Positions 16,865 through 24,707 of a stretch of DNA of 64,000 bases are shown in pieces (within the stretch, counting starts at the first letter, position 1; every line of letters begins with the position of its first letter). Below the pieces are notes generated by a model. That model was not told where the DNA came from, ran no database searches, and worked only from the letters and a program-made list of their open reading frames with translations. The DNA is taken from NCBI GenBank assembly GCA_963797115.1, contig CAWCOH010000001.1, forward strand, positions 806,001-870,000, written 5' to 3'. Made by a program: the position numbers and the translations under genes. The DNA is from AP-15 sp963797115. GTDB taxonomy: Bacteria > Pseudomonadota > Alphaproteobacteria > ATCC43930 > CGMCC-115725.

Positions 16865-18085
16865 ATGAGAATGGCTGGCGGCGGATTGCTGCGCGCCAAT
16901 CTGATGCATTTTGCGCGTACCTTGCGCGCGGCCGGGCTGCCGGTGGGGCCGGGCAAAGTCATCGACGCCGTCTTTGCGGTCCGGACGATCGGCATCACCG
17001 ACCGCAGCGACTTCTACTGGACCTTGCACGCGGTATTCGTCAACCGGCCGGACCAGCGGCTGATCTTCGACCAGGCCTTTCACGTTTTCTGGCGCAACCC
17101 CGATCTCTTAAAAAAGATGATGGCGCTGGTATTGCCCGAAATGCGTATCGAGGGCAGGGAGGACCAGGGTACAGCCATGGCCCGCCGCTTGGCCGAGGCC
17201 CTCCATCCCGACAAGGAGGAAGGGCGGGAGAGCGAGGAGACCGAGACCGAGTTCGACGCGGCGATGACCTTTTCCGATCGCGAGCAGCTGCATGGCATGG
17301 ATTTCGAGAAGATGTCGCTCGAAGAGTTGGCGCGCGCCAAGGCTGCGATCGCCCGTCTGCGGCTGCCGGTGCAGGATGTGCCGACCCGGCGCTTCGCGCC
17401 CGACCGCCATGGCGCCCGCGCCGACATGCGCGCCACATTGCGCGCAGCACTGCGCTCGGGCGGGCTGATCGAATTGAAGCGGCGCAGCCCGCGCCGGCGT
17501 CCGCCGCCGCTCGTCGTCTTGTGCGACATCTCCGGCTCGATGAGCCGCTACAGCCGCGTCTTTTTGCATTTCATGCATTCGGTCACCAACGATCGCGACC
17601 GCGTCTACACCTTCGTTTTCGGGACGCGGCTGACCAACATCACCCGCTATCTGCGCCATCGCGACGTCGATCTGGCGCTCGAGCGCGTCGCCGAGGCCGT
17701 TGTCGATTGGTCCGGGGGTACCCGCATCGGCCATTGCCTCGCCGAGTTCAACCGGCTGTGGTCGCGCCGCCTGCTGGGGCAGGGGGCGATCGTGCTCTTG
17801 ATTACCGACGGGCTTGACCGCGACGCCGGGACCGGTCTCGCACACGAGATGGACCGACTCCACCGCTCCTGTCGCCGGCTGATTTGGCTGAACCCGCTGT
17901 TGCGCTATGAAGGCTTCGAGCCAAGATCTCTCGGGATGAAGGCGATGATGCCTCACGTCGACGAGTTCCGACCGGTGCACAATCTCGAAAGCCTCGAAAC
18001 GCTGATCGAGGTGCTGAGCACACCGAGCACCCGGCGTGAGACGGCAGTCTCGACATCGCGAAATAATAGGGAGAGGGCAGCATGA
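16865..18085 (+). CDS. coxE: CoxE-like VWA-domain protein
   Basis: This roughly 406-residue protein has a C-terminal von Willebrand A domain with an intact MIDAS motif (VVLCDISGSMSRYS, about residue 222) and the later WSGGTRIGHCL threonine loop and ITDGLDRD aspartate. In the CO dehydrogenase system CoxE works with CoxD in cofactor maturation. The frame is open from 16826, but those first 13 codons are repeat-derived (CHCERSEAIS), so I start at ATG 16865; ATG 16871 is also possible. The stretch LHPDKEEGRESEETETEF is very acidic. Confidence 0.88.
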   Translation: MRMAGGGLLRANLMHFARTLRAAGLPVGPGKVIDAVFAVRTIGITDRSDFYWTLHAVFVNRPDQRLIFDQAFHVFWRNPDLLKKMMALVLPEMRIEGREDQGTAMARRLAEALHPDKEEGRESEETETEFDAAMTFSDREQLHGMDFEKMSLEELARAKAAIARLRLPVQDVPTRRFAPDRHGARADMRATLRAALRSGGLIELKRRSPRRRPPPLVVLCDISGSMSRYSRVFLHFMHSVTNDRDRVYTFVFGTRLTNITRYLRHRDVDLALERVAEAVVDWSGGTRIGHCLAEFNRLWSRRLLGQGAIVLLITDGLDRDAGTGLAHEMDRLHRSCRRLIWLNPLLRYEGFEPRSLGMKAMMPHVDEFRPVHNLESLETLIEVLSTPSTRRETAVSTSRNNRERAA

Positions 18086-18095
18086 GCGTGGTTCC

Positions 18096-18187
18096 CGTCA
18101 CCCCCGCGGATGCGTCGCGGATGCGGGGGTCCGGGGCAACCGGTGAGGCCCTTGGGGTTCTGGGTTCCCGCTTTTGCGGGAATGACG
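18096..18187. repeat. Dispersed palindromic repeat
   Basis: The ends of this about 92-bp element are inverted (CGTCACCCCCGC at one end, GCGGGAATGACG at the other), with an internal hairpin CCCGCTTTTGCGGG. Read on the minus strand it matches the element at 48838-48920 between the two LLM genes. It sits between coxE and the XdhC gene. Confidence 0.75.
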
Positions 18188-18202
18188 AAGATGGAGGGCG
18201 GC

Positions 18203-18523
18203 ATGAGTGATACGGCGGAGATCCTCGATCAGGCCGCGCGCTGGCGCGAGGCGGGGTCGGGTGTGGCGCTGGCGACGGTCGTCAGCACGTGGGGTTCCTC
18301 GCCACGGCCGGTCGGCGCCAAGCTCGCGGTCGACGAGAAGGGCGCGATGGTCGGCTCGGTCTCGGGCGGGTGTGTCGAAGGCGCGGTCGTGACCGAGGCG
18401 GCGGAAGTGATCCGCGACGGCAAGCCGCGACTCTTGGATTTCGGCATTACCAACGACCAGGCCTGGGAGGTCGGCCTTGCCTGCGGCGGCAAGATCCAGA
18501 TCTTTGTCGAGCGCGTCGAATGA
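18203..18523 (+). CDS. XdhC/CoxI family protein, N-terminal domain only
   Basis: The 106-residue protein carries the XdhC N-terminal motifs WGSSPRPVGAKLAV and GSVSGGCVEGAVV, ending with GLACGGKIQIFVERV. XdhC proteins bind the molybdenum cofactor and protect or sulfurate it before insertion into xanthine-dehydrogenase-type enzymes. The start ATG 18203 follows GGAGGGCGGC; earlier in-frame codons come from the repeat. The stop overlaps the next start as ATGA, and the next gene supplies the C-terminal domain. Confidence 0.88.
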   Translation: MSDTAEILDQAARWREAGSGVALATVVSTWGSSPRPVGAKLAVDEKGAMVGSVSGGCVEGAVVTEAAEVIRDGKPRLLDFGITNDQAWEVGLACGGKIQIFVERVE

Positions 18524-19230
18524 AGGGGAACATTCTCGACGCGGTAATCGCGGCCGGCCGTGAGAGCCGTTCCGTGGCGCTTGCCACCGACCTCGCCACC
18601 GGCCGACAGCTGTTGGTCGACGACGGCGCCGCCGAGGGCGACCTTGCCCTCAACGCCGCGGCGCTTGCGGAGGTGCGTCAAGCGCTGCGCAGCGACCGTA
18701 ATCTGACGTTGGAGACATCGGAAGGGCGCATCTTCGTCGAGGTCTTCAGCCCGCCGCGGCGCTGTTTTGTCGTTGGCGCCGTGCATATCGCCCAGCCATT
18801 GGTGCAGATGCTGAAGCTCGCCGATTACGCCGTCACGGTCATTGATCCGCGCGGTTCCTTTGCGACCGAGGCGCGTTTTCCGGGCGTCGAGCTGACGCAG
18901 GAATGGCCCGATGAAGCGCTCGAACGGTTGAAGCCGGACCATCGTTCGGCGGTCGTGACCCTGACCCACGATCCCAAGCTCGATGACCCGGCGCTCGCCG
19001 TGGGATTGCGCTCGGAGTGCTTTTACATCGGCGCGCTCGGGTCGCGTCGGACGCATGCCGCGCGCTGCAGCCGGCTGACCGAGCTCGGCCTTGGCGAGAG
19101 CGATCTCGCGCGCATCCACGGGCCGATCGGCTTGGCGATCGGGGCGGTGTCGCCCGCCGAGGTCGCGATCTCGATCGTCGCTCAGATGACCCAGATCCTG
19201 CGGCGGGGCGAGAAGGCCGAAGCGGGATGA
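18520..19230 (+). CDS. XdhC C-terminal Rossmann domain protein (CoxI-like)
   Basis: The 236-residue protein has the XdhC_C Rossmann fold: CFVVGAVHIAQPLVQM (with A-V-H where many homologues have G-x-G-H), VTVIDPRGSFATEARFP, VVTLTHDPKLDDPAL, YIGALGSRRTHA and IHGPIGLAIGAVSPAEVA. In single-chain XdhC this follows the domain encoded by the preceding gene. The ATGA overlaps on both sides couple it to the N-terminal domain gene and to the fusion gene downstream. Confidence 0.88.
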   Translation: MKGNILDAVIAAGRESRSVALATDLATGRQLLVDDGAAEGDLALNAAALAEVRQALRSDRNLTLETSEGRIFVEVFSPPRRCFVVGAVHIAQPLVQMLKLADYAVTVIDPRGSFATEARFPGVELTQEWPDEALERLKPDHRSAVVTLTHDPKLDDPALAVGLRSECFYIGALGSRRTHAARCSRLTELGLGESDLARIHGPIGLAIGAVSPAEVAISIVAQMTQILRRGEKAEAG

Positions 19231-20891
19231 AATTCGGTGAGGTCCCCGTCGCCGAGGCCGAGGGCGCCATCCTCGCCCACAGCCTGAGGCTCGGCACGGT
19301 TGCGTTCAAGAAGGCGCGCGTGCTGTCGCGCGCCGACTTGGATCTGATCGCCGGCGCCGGCTTGTCGCGGATCGTCGTCGCCCGGCTCGAACCCGGCGAT
19401 GTCGGCGAAGACGTGGCGGCGGCGCGGATCGCCGCGGCAGCGATCGGACCGGGCGTCTCGGCCGGGCCCGCCTTTACCGGGCGCGTCAATCTGCATGCCG
19501 AGGTGCGCGGCGTCTTTGCCGTCGATCGCGAACGCGTCGATCGACTGAACCTCGTGCACGAAGCCGTCACGCTCGGCACCTTGCCGCCCTTTACTGCCGT
19601 CGAGCCGCGCCAAATGGTCGCGACGATCAAGATCATCCCGTTTGCCGCCCCGGAACTGGCGATCCGCGATTGCGCCAGGGTGGCGATTACCGGCGGGCCG
19701 CTGCTGCGGGTAGCGCCCTTCCAGTCGCTCGCGGCGGGTCTGATCCAGACCCGACTGCCGGGGTTGAAGGAGAGCATTCTCGACAAGACCCGGGAAGTGA
19801 CCGAGGGAAGGCTGAAGGCGCTCGGCTGCCGGCTCGTGGTCGAAGAGCGCTGCGGGCATTCGACCGATGAGCTCGCTCCGCTGGTCCGCAACATGATCGC
19901 TCACGGGGTCGACATCCTGCTGATCCACGGCGCCTCGGCGATCCTCGATCGCCGCGACGTGATCCCGGCGGCGATCGTCGCCGCGGGCGGCCTGATCGAT
20001 CATTTCGGGATGCCGGTCGATCCCGGCAATCTGCTGCTCCTCGGCCATGTCGGCGATCGGGCGGTGCTGGGCCTGCCCGGCTGTGCCCGCTCCCCGAAGG
20101 TCAACGGCTTCGACTGGGTGCTCGAGCGGCTGGTCGCGGGGTTGCCGGTCGGGCCGGCCGAGATCATGCGCATGGGCAGCGGCGGCCTGCTGGCCGAGAT
20201 TCCGTTGCGGCCGCTGCCGCGAGCGAAGGCGACCCCGGCCGCCGAACGGAAGTCCGAGGCAAAGCCGCGAGGTCCTCGGATTGGCGCCCTGCTGCTGGCA
20301 GCTGGACAATCGCGGCGGATGGGCGGCCCCAACAAGCTGCTCGCCGAGATCGATGGGCTACCGATGGTCGCGAGGGTGGCGCAACGGCTGCTCGCCTCGC
20401 GGGCGCGTCCGATCGTCGCCGTGCTCGGCAACCAAGCGGACGAGGTTGACCGAGCGTTAGGGAAACTACCGATCGAACGGGTGCGCAACCCCGAATTCGC
20501 CGACGGGCTCTCGACCTCCCTGAAGCGCGGGATCGCCGCGCTTCCATCCGATCTCGACGGTGTGATCATCTGCCTCGGCGATATGCCATTGATCTCCGGC
20601 CGGCATCTCGACCGCTTGATCGCCGCCTTCAACCCGCTCGAAGGGCGCGCGATCGTCGTACCGACCCGCAGGGGCAAGCGCGGCAACCCGGTTATGTGGT
20701 CGAGCCGGTTCTTTCTCGAGATGGCCGGGCTCGCCGGCGATGTCGGGGCCAAGCACCTGATCGGTGAACACGCCGAACTCGTCGCCGAGGTCGAAATGGA
20801 CGACGACGCCGTGCTCGTCGATATCGACACGCCTGAGGCGCTCGCCGCGCTGCGGCAAGAAGGAAAGCCTGCTGCGGAGGCGGCCTGCTAG
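19227..20891 (+). CDS. Molybdopterin-binding / MobA-like nucleotidyltransferase fusion (MocA type)
   Basis: The 554-residue protein has two parts. Residues 1 to about 340 are a MoeA/MogA-like molybdopterin-binding domain, including LLIHGASAILDRRDVIP and VLGLPGCARSPKVNGFDWVL. Residues about 350-550 are a MobA-like transferase with GALLLAAGQSRRMGGPNKL and IICLGDMPLISG. The second half resembles MocA, which makes MCD, the CMP form of the cofactor used by CO and xanthine dehydrogenase families. This fits the cox/xdhC context and contrasts with mobA at 3176, which serves the MGD branch. Start ATG 19227 overlaps the previous stop. Confidence 0.88.
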   Translation: MKFGEVPVAEAEGAILAHSLRLGTVAFKKARVLSRADLDLIAGAGLSRIVVARLEPGDVGEDVAAARIAAAAIGPGVSAGPAFTGRVNLHAEVRGVFAVDRERVDRLNLVHEAVTLGTLPPFTAVEPRQMVATIKIIPFAAPELAIRDCARVAITGGPLLRVAPFQSLAAGLIQTRLPGLKESILDKTREVTEGRLKALGCRLVVEERCGHSTDELAPLVRNMIAHGVDILLIHGASAILDRRDVIPAAIVAAGGLIDHFGMPVDPGNLLLLGHVGDRAVLGLPGCARSPKVNGFDWVLERLVAGLPVGPAEIMRMGSGGLLAEIPLRPLPRAKATPAAERKSEAKPRGPRIGALLLAAGQSRRMGGPNKLLAEIDGLPMVARVAQRLLASRARPIVAVLGNQADEVDRALGKLPIERVRNPEFADGLSTSLKRGIAALPSDLDGVIICLGDMPLISGRHLDRLIAAFNPLEGRAIVVPTRRGKRGNPVMWSSRFFLEMAGLAGDVGAKHLIGEHAELVAEVEMDDDAVLVDIDTPEALAALRQEGKPAAEAAC

Positions 20892-20903
20892 CGGAGAGAA
20901 GAG

Positions 20904-21602
20904 ATGGAGACAGCGCCGTTCCGGCCGTACCAACCGGGCACCCAGCCCCCTTATGATGCGCGGGCCTATGGCAGCACGCACAAGCGGCATCCCCAAGAAG
21001 GGCTGGTGCGGCTGCCGCACACGATCACCGAAATCTCCGGCCCAGGCTTTGCCGCCGCCCAATTCCCACCGATGCCCGATCTCTCCGTTGTCGACGGCAA
21101 AGCCGCACTCGGCGAACGCATCATCGTGCACGGGCGCATCACCGACGAGGACGCTCGGCCGGTCCCGCACACGATTGTCGAAATCTGGCAGGCCAATGCG
21201 GCAGGCCGCTACCAGCATCCGGCCGACCAGCACGACGCACCGACCGATCCGAATTTCCGCGGCGAGGGCCGGGTCTACACCGACGGGGACGGGTGGTACC
21301 GGTTCACCTCGATCAAGCCCGGCGCCTACCCGTGGCGGAACCACCACAATGCCTGGCGCCCAAATCATATTCATTTCTCGTTTTTCGGTTCCGGCTTCGC
21401 CCAGCGGCTGGTCACGCAAATGTATTTTCCGGGCGACCCGCTGCTCGAGCTTGACCCGGTCTTCCTGTCGGTCCCCGACGAAAGCGCGCGCAACCGCCTC
21501 GTCTGCAGGCTCGACATGACGGTCACCGAGCCGGAATGGGCGCTGGGCTATCGCTGGGATGTCGTGCTGCGCGGTCGCGAGGCGACGCCGATGGAGGGCT
21601 GA
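20904..21602 (+). CDS. pcaH: Protocatechuate 3,4-dioxygenase beta subunit
   Basis: The 232-residue protein is an intradiol ring-cleaving dioxygenase beta chain that holds the non-haem Fe(III). The ligand region is visible as GWYRFTSIKPGAYPW (Tyr) and WRPNHIHFSFFG (two His), with a second ligand Tyr in VTQMYFPGD. The N-terminal RPYQPGTQPPYDARAYGST and VEIWQANAAGRYQHP are typical of PcaH. It is 3 bp before pcaG, and 12 bp after the molybdenum fusion gene, so it may be on the same transcript although the chemistry is unrelated. Confidence 0.93.
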   Translation: METAPFRPYQPGTQPPYDARAYGSTHKRHPQEGLVRLPHTITEISGPGFAAAQFPPMPDLSVVDGKAALGERIIVHGRITDEDARPVPHTIVEIWQANAAGRYQHPADQHDAPTDPNFRGEGRVYTDGDGWYRFTSIKPGAYPWRNHHNAWRPNHIHFSFFGSGFAQRLVTQMYFPGDPLLELDPVFLSVPDESARNRLVCRLDMTVTEPEWALGYRWDVVLRGREATPMEG

Positions 21603-21605
21603 GCC

Positions 21606-22139
21606 GTGCCGAGCGCCACCGCCAGCCAGACCATCGGGCCATTCTGGCACTTGATCGAACACCCGGAATGGGCCGATCTGACCCGGTTCGGCGCTGCCGG
21701 CCCGGAGGTCACCTTGACCGGCTCGGTCATCGACGGGGACGGCAATCCGATAACCGACGCCGCGGTGGAGCTGTGGCAATCCGATCCGCCTGCCGACGAC
21801 CGTTTTCCAGCCTTCGGGCGCTCGCGCACCGACGACGTGGGCCGGTTTCGTTTCAAGACGCTCAAACCGGGGCCGGTTCCTGGCCGCGGCAACGCCCAGC
21901 AAGCCCCTCACTTCGCGATCACGATCCTGGCGCGCGGCCTGTTAAAGGGCCTGACGACGCGGGCCTATTTTGCCGGCGAGCCGCTCAACGACACCGACCC
22001 GTTGTTGTCCTCGATCGAAGATCCGGCGCGCCGCGCGACACTGATCGCGGCCCCCGGCGGCATCGACAGCTGGCACATCGACATCCGCCTGCAGCGCGGC
22101 CCGCACGCCGAGACCGAAACTGTCTTCCTCGACATCTGA
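21606..22139 (+). CDS. pcaG: Protocatechuate 3,4-dioxygenase alpha subunit
   Basis: The 177-residue protein starts at GTG 21606 (reading PSATASQTIGPFWH) and shows the alpha-subunit pattern: TLTGSVIDGDGNPITDA, VELWQSDPP, GRFRFKTLKPGPVPG and the end TETVFLDI. Alpha chains lack the iron ligands and help form the substrate pocket and the oligomer with PcaH. No other protocatechuate genes (pcaBCD, pcaIJF) are in the window. Confidence 0.93.
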   Translation: MPSATASQTIGPFWHLIEHPEWADLTRFGAAGPEVTLTGSVIDGDGNPITDAAVELWQSDPPADDRFPAFGRSRTDDVGRFRFKTLKPGPVPGRGNAQQAPHFAITILARGLLKGLTTRAYFAGEPLNDTDPLLSSIEDPARRATLIAAPGGIDSWHIDIRLQRGPHAETETVFLDI

Positions 22140-22156
22140 GCCGCCCCCCACCCTAA

Positions 22157-22188
22157 CCCTCCCCACCTGCGCCACCTGCGGGGGAGGG
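22157..22188. terminator. Hairpin between convergent genes, possible bidirectional terminator
   Basis: The arms CCCTCCCC (22157-22164) and GGGGAGGG (22181-22188) form an 8-bp GC stem with a 16-base loop in the 62-bp gap between pcaG and a convergent gene. No T run follows, so it may be a dispersed repeat that doubles as a terminator. Confidence 0.45.
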
Positions 22189-22201
22189 AATTGGAGGGGG
22201 C

Positions 22202-22606
22202 TCAGCGCAGCGCGTTGTGGATCAGGTAGTCGGCGAAATCGGTCGGCTTCAGCTTGATCTCGACCCGGTCGCTCTCGCCGGCAAGAGCTCGGGTCACGAT
22301 GATGTGGCTCTCGACCCGCGTCGGGGCGAGCCGGAACACGCCGGCCGCACCCTTCAGCTTCGGGTAGAGGCTGGGCTCGATGACCTTCTCCTTGCGCCCG
22401 AGACGCGCCAACGCCTCTTCCTCGTCGAGACCCTCGACAGCCTGCTTGCGGGTAATCATCCAATCGGTTTCACCGGCCCAGCCTGCGGCGGCGAGCGGCT
22501 TGGGATCACCCTCGGCCACGCCAACCTTGTAGACATGCTTGCCGAGGCCGACGTCCGAGGCCCACCGGCTCAGCTTGGCGCTGCGTGCGACGTAGAGGAT
22601 TCCCAT
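22202..22606 (-). CDS. Conserved hypothetical protein
   Basis: The 134-residue protein starts at ATG 22604-22606 behind GGAGGG and begins MGILYVARSAKLSRWASDVG; the pattern ILYVAR followed by KHVYKVGVAEG is faintly like GIY-YIG proteins, but no catalytic residues can be assigned with confidence. The rest is a compact alpha/beta sequence ending KPTDFADYLIHNALR. The frame extends upstream to 22744 without support. Function unknown. Confidence 0.7.
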   Translation of the reverse strand: MGILYVARSAKLSRWASDVGLGKHVYKVGVAEGDPKPLAAAGWAGETDWMITRKQAVEGLDEEEALARLGRKEKVIEPSLYPKLKGAAGVFRLAPTRVESHIIVTRALAGESDRVEIKLKPTDFADYLIHNALR

Positions 22607-22694
22607 CCGATCCCTCCGAATCCCCGGGAATAATGATAAGGCTTCGTTCGTTACAACGCGTTTGCAAGCCCAAGTCAAACGTGGGGACCGCGCC

Positions 22695-22829
22695 ATGCCG
22701 CTGCTGATCGGATCCGCCACCCTCGCGGCCACCCTGCTGAGCATGGCGCTCGGTCAAATCAATGTCGGGTTCGAGGCTTTTGGGGTGCTTCTTGCCGCCG
22801 TCGTGCTGATGACGCTGCGGGAGGAGTGA
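22695..22829 (+). CDS. Small membrane protein (44 residues)
   Basis: ATG 22695 is preceded by GGGGA at a usable distance and the frame closes with TGA 22827-22829. The product has two hydrophobic segments (PLLIGSATLAATLLSMALG and FGVLLAAVVLMTL) joined by QINVGFEA, and ends in charged REE. It is divergent from the 22202-22606 gene. No family was recognised; the hydrophobic design in an otherwise empty gap supports a real small gene. Confidence 0.45.
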   Translation: MPLLIGSATLAATLLSMALGQINVGFEAFGVLLAAVVLMTLREE

Positions 22830-23012
22830 GCGGCCGAACCCTTCCGGTCTGCGCCAGATCGTCGCAGCGCGCAAAATCCGACAGTGCTGTCAAGGGCTTG
22901 TCATTGAGACTGCCCCGTTCTCCACTATCGTTTACGAAGTGACACAAAGGGTAACGCGCCGTTAAACTCGCTCGCGCGGCCTGGGTTGAGGCGAGGCGCG
23001 GGGGCACCAAGA

Positions 23013-24215
23013 ATGCGGCGATCGTTTCTGGCGCTGATGTGCCAGCTCGTTCTCGGTTTTATTTTGTGGAGTGCTTCAGCAGGCGCAACGGGGCTCGCCC
23101 CAGCGCTTGATCAAGACGTGCTCGGCCCGGAGCACTCGTCCGGTGTTATCGTCTGGAACCACGGCCGCTCGCTGATAGTCGACGATTCGGAATCCGCAAC
23201 GCCGCCCTTTCTGAGGGTGCTGCGCGAAGCCGGCTGGGATGTGTTGCGTTTCAATCGCCCGCGCGACAGTGACACCCTGAACGACAGCACGCGGCGCCTC
23301 GTCGATTACGTGGCCGAGCTCAAAGATCAAGGATACCGTCGCATCGTGCTGGCCGGACAATCATTCGGCGCCTTTCTCGCGTTGATGGCCGCCGATGCCT
23401 CCGACGATGTCGACGCGGTCGTCGCAACCGCCCCGGCGGCCTTCGGCAATTTTGACGAAGCTTACGGTTCCTGGCGCCTCAACGCGATCCGGCTCTACCC
23501 GCTGCTCGAGCGGGTCAAGCAGGCGCGCGTCATGCTTTTCTTTTTCCACGGTGACGATTTCGACCCTGGCGGACGCGGCGAACGGTCGCGGGCGATTCTT
23601 TCACAGCATGGGGGCGGCTTCGCGGTAGTCGATCAGCCGGCCTTTCTCGTCGGCCATTGGGCATCGTCGACCGGCCTGTTCCTGCGTCGTTTCGGCGGCT
23701 GCATCCTTGATTTTATCGACGCCGACGCGCTCCGGGGCGAATTGATTTGCCGGCCGGTATGGGGCGAGACGCCCAGTGCCGAGTTGCGCTTGCCCGAGGA
23801 GCTTCTTCGTCCGCGGGGAGGATCGTCTACCGCGGCGGCGATCGGCGCCTCCGTGCCCGCTTCGGTCCACGATCGCGCTGGGCCGGTGCACGATGCCTGG
23901 TATGGGCTCTACCCAAATGGCCGGGAGGTTCTGGTTGCCATCGAAGAGCAACACGGGGAGAGGCTCGCTGCGGTGTACGCGATCGGCCCCGGTATCGAAG
24001 GCGACGAGCCCGCCGAATGGATCCGGCGCGAAGGCCGGATCGTCGGTGACGACTTCGTCTTCGAGGAAGAAGGCAAGAGCGCGCTCCGTTTTCACCCGCG
24101 TGCCGATGGGGGATTGAAAGCTACCTGGATCTCGCCGGACGGCAAGACCTCGATGGTGACCGGGATGCGTTGGATCAACCCGCACCATTTCTCTCGTCAC
24201 GCCGAAGCCCCATAG
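23013..24215 (+). CDS. Secreted alpha/beta-hydrolase-like protein
   Basis: The 400-residue protein has a signal peptide (MRRSFLALMCQLVLGFILW, cleavage near ASAGA). The nucleophile elbow is IVLAGQSFGAFLAL (G-Q-S-F-G) near residue 118, preceded by LRFNRPRDSDTLNDS. A possible acid/His pair lies in FFFHGDDFDPGG and FLVGHWASS. The C-terminal 130 residues form a separate beta-rich region (WYGLYPNGREVLVAIEEQ) not typical of the hydrolase fold. A TTG at 22986 would add 9 residues. Substrate unknown. Confidence 0.75.
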   Translation: MRRSFLALMCQLVLGFILWSASAGATGLAPALDQDVLGPEHSSGVIVWNHGRSLIVDDSESATPPFLRVLREAGWDVLRFNRPRDSDTLNDSTRRLVDYVAELKDQGYRRIVLAGQSFGAFLALMAADASDDVDAVVATAPAAFGNFDEAYGSWRLNAIRLYPLLERVKQARVMLFFFHGDDFDPGGRGERSRAILSQHGGGFAVVDQPAFLVGHWASSTGLFLRRFGGCILDFIDADALRGELICRPVWGETPSAELRLPEELLRPRGGSSTAAAIGASVPASVHDRAGPVHDAWYGLYPNGREVLVAIEEQHGERLAAVYAIGPGIEGDEPAEWIRREGRIVGDDFVFEEEGKSALRFHPRADGGLKATWISPDGKTSMVTGMRWINPHHFSRHAEAP

Positions 24216-24227
24216 CCGCGGCGCGCC

Positions 24228-24689
24228 TCAGCCCCAGAAGCGGCCGCTGCTGCCGATGGCAACGACAATGATGCCGAGTACGAGATTGATCGTCACGATG
24301 GAGCGGATCTGCCCCAGTTGCCGCGCGCCCTCTGCCCAGTTCTGCTGCGCGACCGCGGCGCGGAACCGGCGCCACGGCGAGAAATAGAGATGGAGGAAGA
24401 GCAGCATCATCACGATGCCGATCCCCTGCATCAAGTGCACGTAAGCCCCGACCCCGCCGAACCCCGTATAGACGCCGAACACCAGCGCATAACCGGTCAC
24501 CAGCAACAAGATGATCGCGGCAAAGACCCAGGCGAAAAACCGCCCTAAGACATCCGACCACAGGGTCAGGCGCGGCCCCGGTTCGAGCGCTCCGGCGGAC
24601 GGCCCCAACACCAGACGGGCGAAGAACATGCCGCCGACCCAGACCACGGCCGAGAGGGCATGCAGAATCAGCAATACCGACGCGATCAC
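24228..24689 (-). CDS. CopD-like integral membrane protein
   Basis: The 153-residue protein has four hydrophobic segments and the family pattern HALSAVVWVGGMFFARLVL, GRFFAWVFAAIILLLVTGY and VHLMQGIGIVMMLLFLHLY. Conserved His and Trp positions match CopD/DUF4149-like proteins that may bind haem or copper. The start is a GTG at 24689. It is followed on the same strand after the GST gene, but no copper-resistance partner is nearby. Confidence 0.75.
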   Translation of the reverse strand: MIASVLLILHALSAVVWVGGMFFARLVLGPSAGALEPGPRLTLWSDVLGRFFAWVFAAIILLLVTGYALVFGVYTGFGGVGAYVHLMQGIGIVMMLLFLHLYFSPWRRFRAAVAQQNWAEGARQLGQIRSIVTINLVLGIIVVAIGSSGRFWG

Positions 24690-24707
24690 TGCCGTCTCGG
24701 ATGCGGC

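Noticed and set aside
17108..17980. Minus-strand frame of 290 codons over coxE
   Set aside because: It is a shadow of coxE, which has the VWA motif and codon pattern of a real gene; no domain is visible on the minus strand.
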